Origin: a virus
Reading direction: 5' to 3' (one strand)
DNA: 23,880 nt
IMG/VR virus record: IMGVR_UViG_3300025098_000290
Location: 1 to 23,880 of that record
A program made the position numbers and the translations under genes. Below are positions 22,912 through 23,880 of this stretch, piece after piece (the stretch's first letter is position 1; every line of letters begins with the position of its first letter). A model generated the notes under the pieces. It was not told where the DNA came from. It searched no databases and saw nothing but the letters and a program-made list of their open reading frames with translations.

Positions 22912-23739
22912 TTATACTACGCTAAATATTCCTGTTGGTAATCTTCTTGATCTACCACGCATCATTGGAGAAACAATTTCTTCAACATTTGGCGTGACAA
23001 AAGATGGTGGTTTTTGTATATCTTCAATATTTGGAATATTTGCAAAGCTTGGAATAACTGGTTGGTCAAAGATAGATGGAGTTATTGGCTGTGCCTCTAT
23101 TACAGGTTCCTTTAATACATCGCTAAATATACTTATTGATTCCGGTATATCTATTTTATCAATGTCTATTTTTGCAACTTCTTCTAAATCTATTTGATCT
23201 ATTATTTCTTGAAAGTTTTTTAAATTTTCATCAGCCATAAAAAGACCAGGAACAGTTTGTTGCTCTACAGCCGGTTCTTCAATTTGACTTACAATCGGTT
23301 GAAAATTTTCATCTAGCCTTGTTGGTTCTGCAACACCAGGGGGAGCAAAAGGCATCTGATTTGGAATTGAATATGAAATACCTTTAGTAGGTGCTTTTGG
23401 CATAACGGGTGCTGGGCCTTCACCTCTATATCCACTTAGTCTTTTTAAATCTGCTTGTGTATAACCCATTGGTTGATCTGGAGAAAAACTCATACCAGGT
23501 GCAACTACATCTTCAAAAGGCATGCCACCGGCTATCGTTCGTGCGTATTCAAACCCTGATCTATAAGTTGGATCTTCATATGGCATTTTGTAACTTCCAT
23601 ATGAAAAGTCTGGAGAGTAAAATCCGTATGATCCGTCTGGAACCACTTCTGCTGCTTGTTGACCAGCTAAATTTAAACCGCCAGTCTCTCGGAGTAAGCG
23701 TTGAATGTCTTCAGGTGTTGGAACGTAATTTTCTGCCAT
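22912..23739 (-). CDS. Proline-rich hypothetical protein (275 aa)
   Basis: The N-terminal part is rich in Gly, Tyr and Ser (SYGFYSPDFSYGSYKMPYED), the middle in proline (APVMPKAPTKG, MPFAPPG), and the C-terminal half has Ile/Asp/Glu/Pro-rich stretches. No cysteine and no known motif. Low complexity suggests an extended, possibly virion-associated or assembly protein. It precedes the 88-aa, scaffold and capsid genes. Not recognised. Confidence 0.6.
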   Translation of the reverse strand: MAENYVPTPEDIQRLLRETGGLNLAGQQAAEVVPDGSYGFYSPDFSYGSYKMPYEDPTYRSGFEYARTIAGGMPFEDVVAPGMSFSPDQPMGYTQADLKRLSGYRGEGPAPVMPKAPTKGISYSIPNQMPFAPPGVAEPTRLDENFQPIVSQIEEPAVEQQTVPGLFMADENLKNFQEIIDQIDLEEVAKIDIDKIDIPESISIFSDVLKEPVIEAQPITPSIFDQPVIPSFANIPNIEDIQKPPSFVTPNVEEIVSPMMRGRSRRLPTGIFSVV

Positions 23740-23740
23740 A

Positions 23741-23880
23741 TTATTCAGTTATTAGTTTATCTATTTTAGCATCAAGTTTGTCTAATTTGTCGAAAATTCT
23801 TTCTAACTCAATACCAAAGTCTTTTTTGCTTACATATTCTTTTGCAAGTTCTTCACGAGTTTTATTAATTAAAATGTTTT
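23741..23880 (-). CDS. Partial CDS, C-terminus with coiled coil
   Basis: The frame is open from the right edge to TAA at 23741-23743, giving the last 45 residues of a protein whose start lies beyond the window. The end, IFDKLDKLDAKIDKLITE, has a clear heptad (L/I at a and d), so it is probably a trimeric or dimeric coiled coil. It ends one base before the 275-aa ATG. Identity unknown; portal and terminase genes are expected further right. Confidence 0.55.
   Translation of the reverse strand, partial: NILINKTREELAKEYVSKKDFGIELERIFDKLDKLDAKIDKLITE

Overview
The window looks like about 24 kb of an AT-rich, double-stranded DNA tailed bacteriophage genome, probably with a podovirus-like or short-tailed virion. 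Almost every base is coding. Genes are short, tightly packed and often overlap by ATGA or TAATG junctions. The major capsid protein and the adaptor resemble the SU10 families. Receptor-binding proteins end in endosialidase-type (peptidase S74) chaperones. I see no tRNA, rRNA, CRISPR array, insertion sequence or integrase. The gene set resembles that of uncultured marine phages, but the host cannot be read from the sequence. Portal, terminase, DNA polymerase and lysis genes are not in the window; portal and terminase probably lie beyond the right edge.

Layout. (1) 1-195 is non-coding, with three 22-bp iteron-like repeats and a nested inverted repeat. (2) 196-5579, transcribed leftward, is the replication/recombination module. 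In transcription order it holds a helix-turn-helix regulator, a DUF2800/RecB-like nuclease with a probable Fe-S cluster, a small DUF6447-like protein, a Sak4/RecA-like ATPase, a small ORF, a DUF669/SSB-like protein with an SSB-type C-terminal tip, a zinc-binding protein, and a TOPRIM-helicase. It ends with five very small chained ORFs, including a zinc-ribbon protein and the conserved GKGDKPRP phage protein. (3) 5580-5662 is a divergent control region with a perfect 8-bp palindrome and a TATAAT box. (4) 5663-6192, rightward, carries a DUF3310 protein and a small unknown. (5) 6189-23880, leftward, is the virion module. From the right it reads: partial coiled-coil gene, 275-aa and 88-aa unknowns, scaffold, major capsid protein, a strong intrinsic terminator, a small conserved protein, SU10-type adaptor, two small structural proteins, three S74 fibre/spike genes with an 83-aa ORF among them, a gp10-like stabilisation protein, a small beta-rich protein, three presumed internal/ejection proteins (321, 204 and 1151 aa), and a PD-(D/E)XK nuclease.

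How it works together. The HTH protein probably controls the divergent region. The leftward early operon supplies ssDNA binding, annealing/recombination, end resection and priming/unwinding. The virion operon is read as one long leftward unit, with the terminator after the capsid gene probably giving excess capsid over tail proteins. The fibre locus is the most dynamic part: the genes are diverged partial duplicates built from 17-residue (51-bp) repeats and share an anchor segment and a self-cleaving chaperone.

I did not find a clearly undescribed defence or regulatory system. The most unusual items are the structured left edge, the chain of tiny coupled ORFs, and the three-gene modular S74 fibre array.
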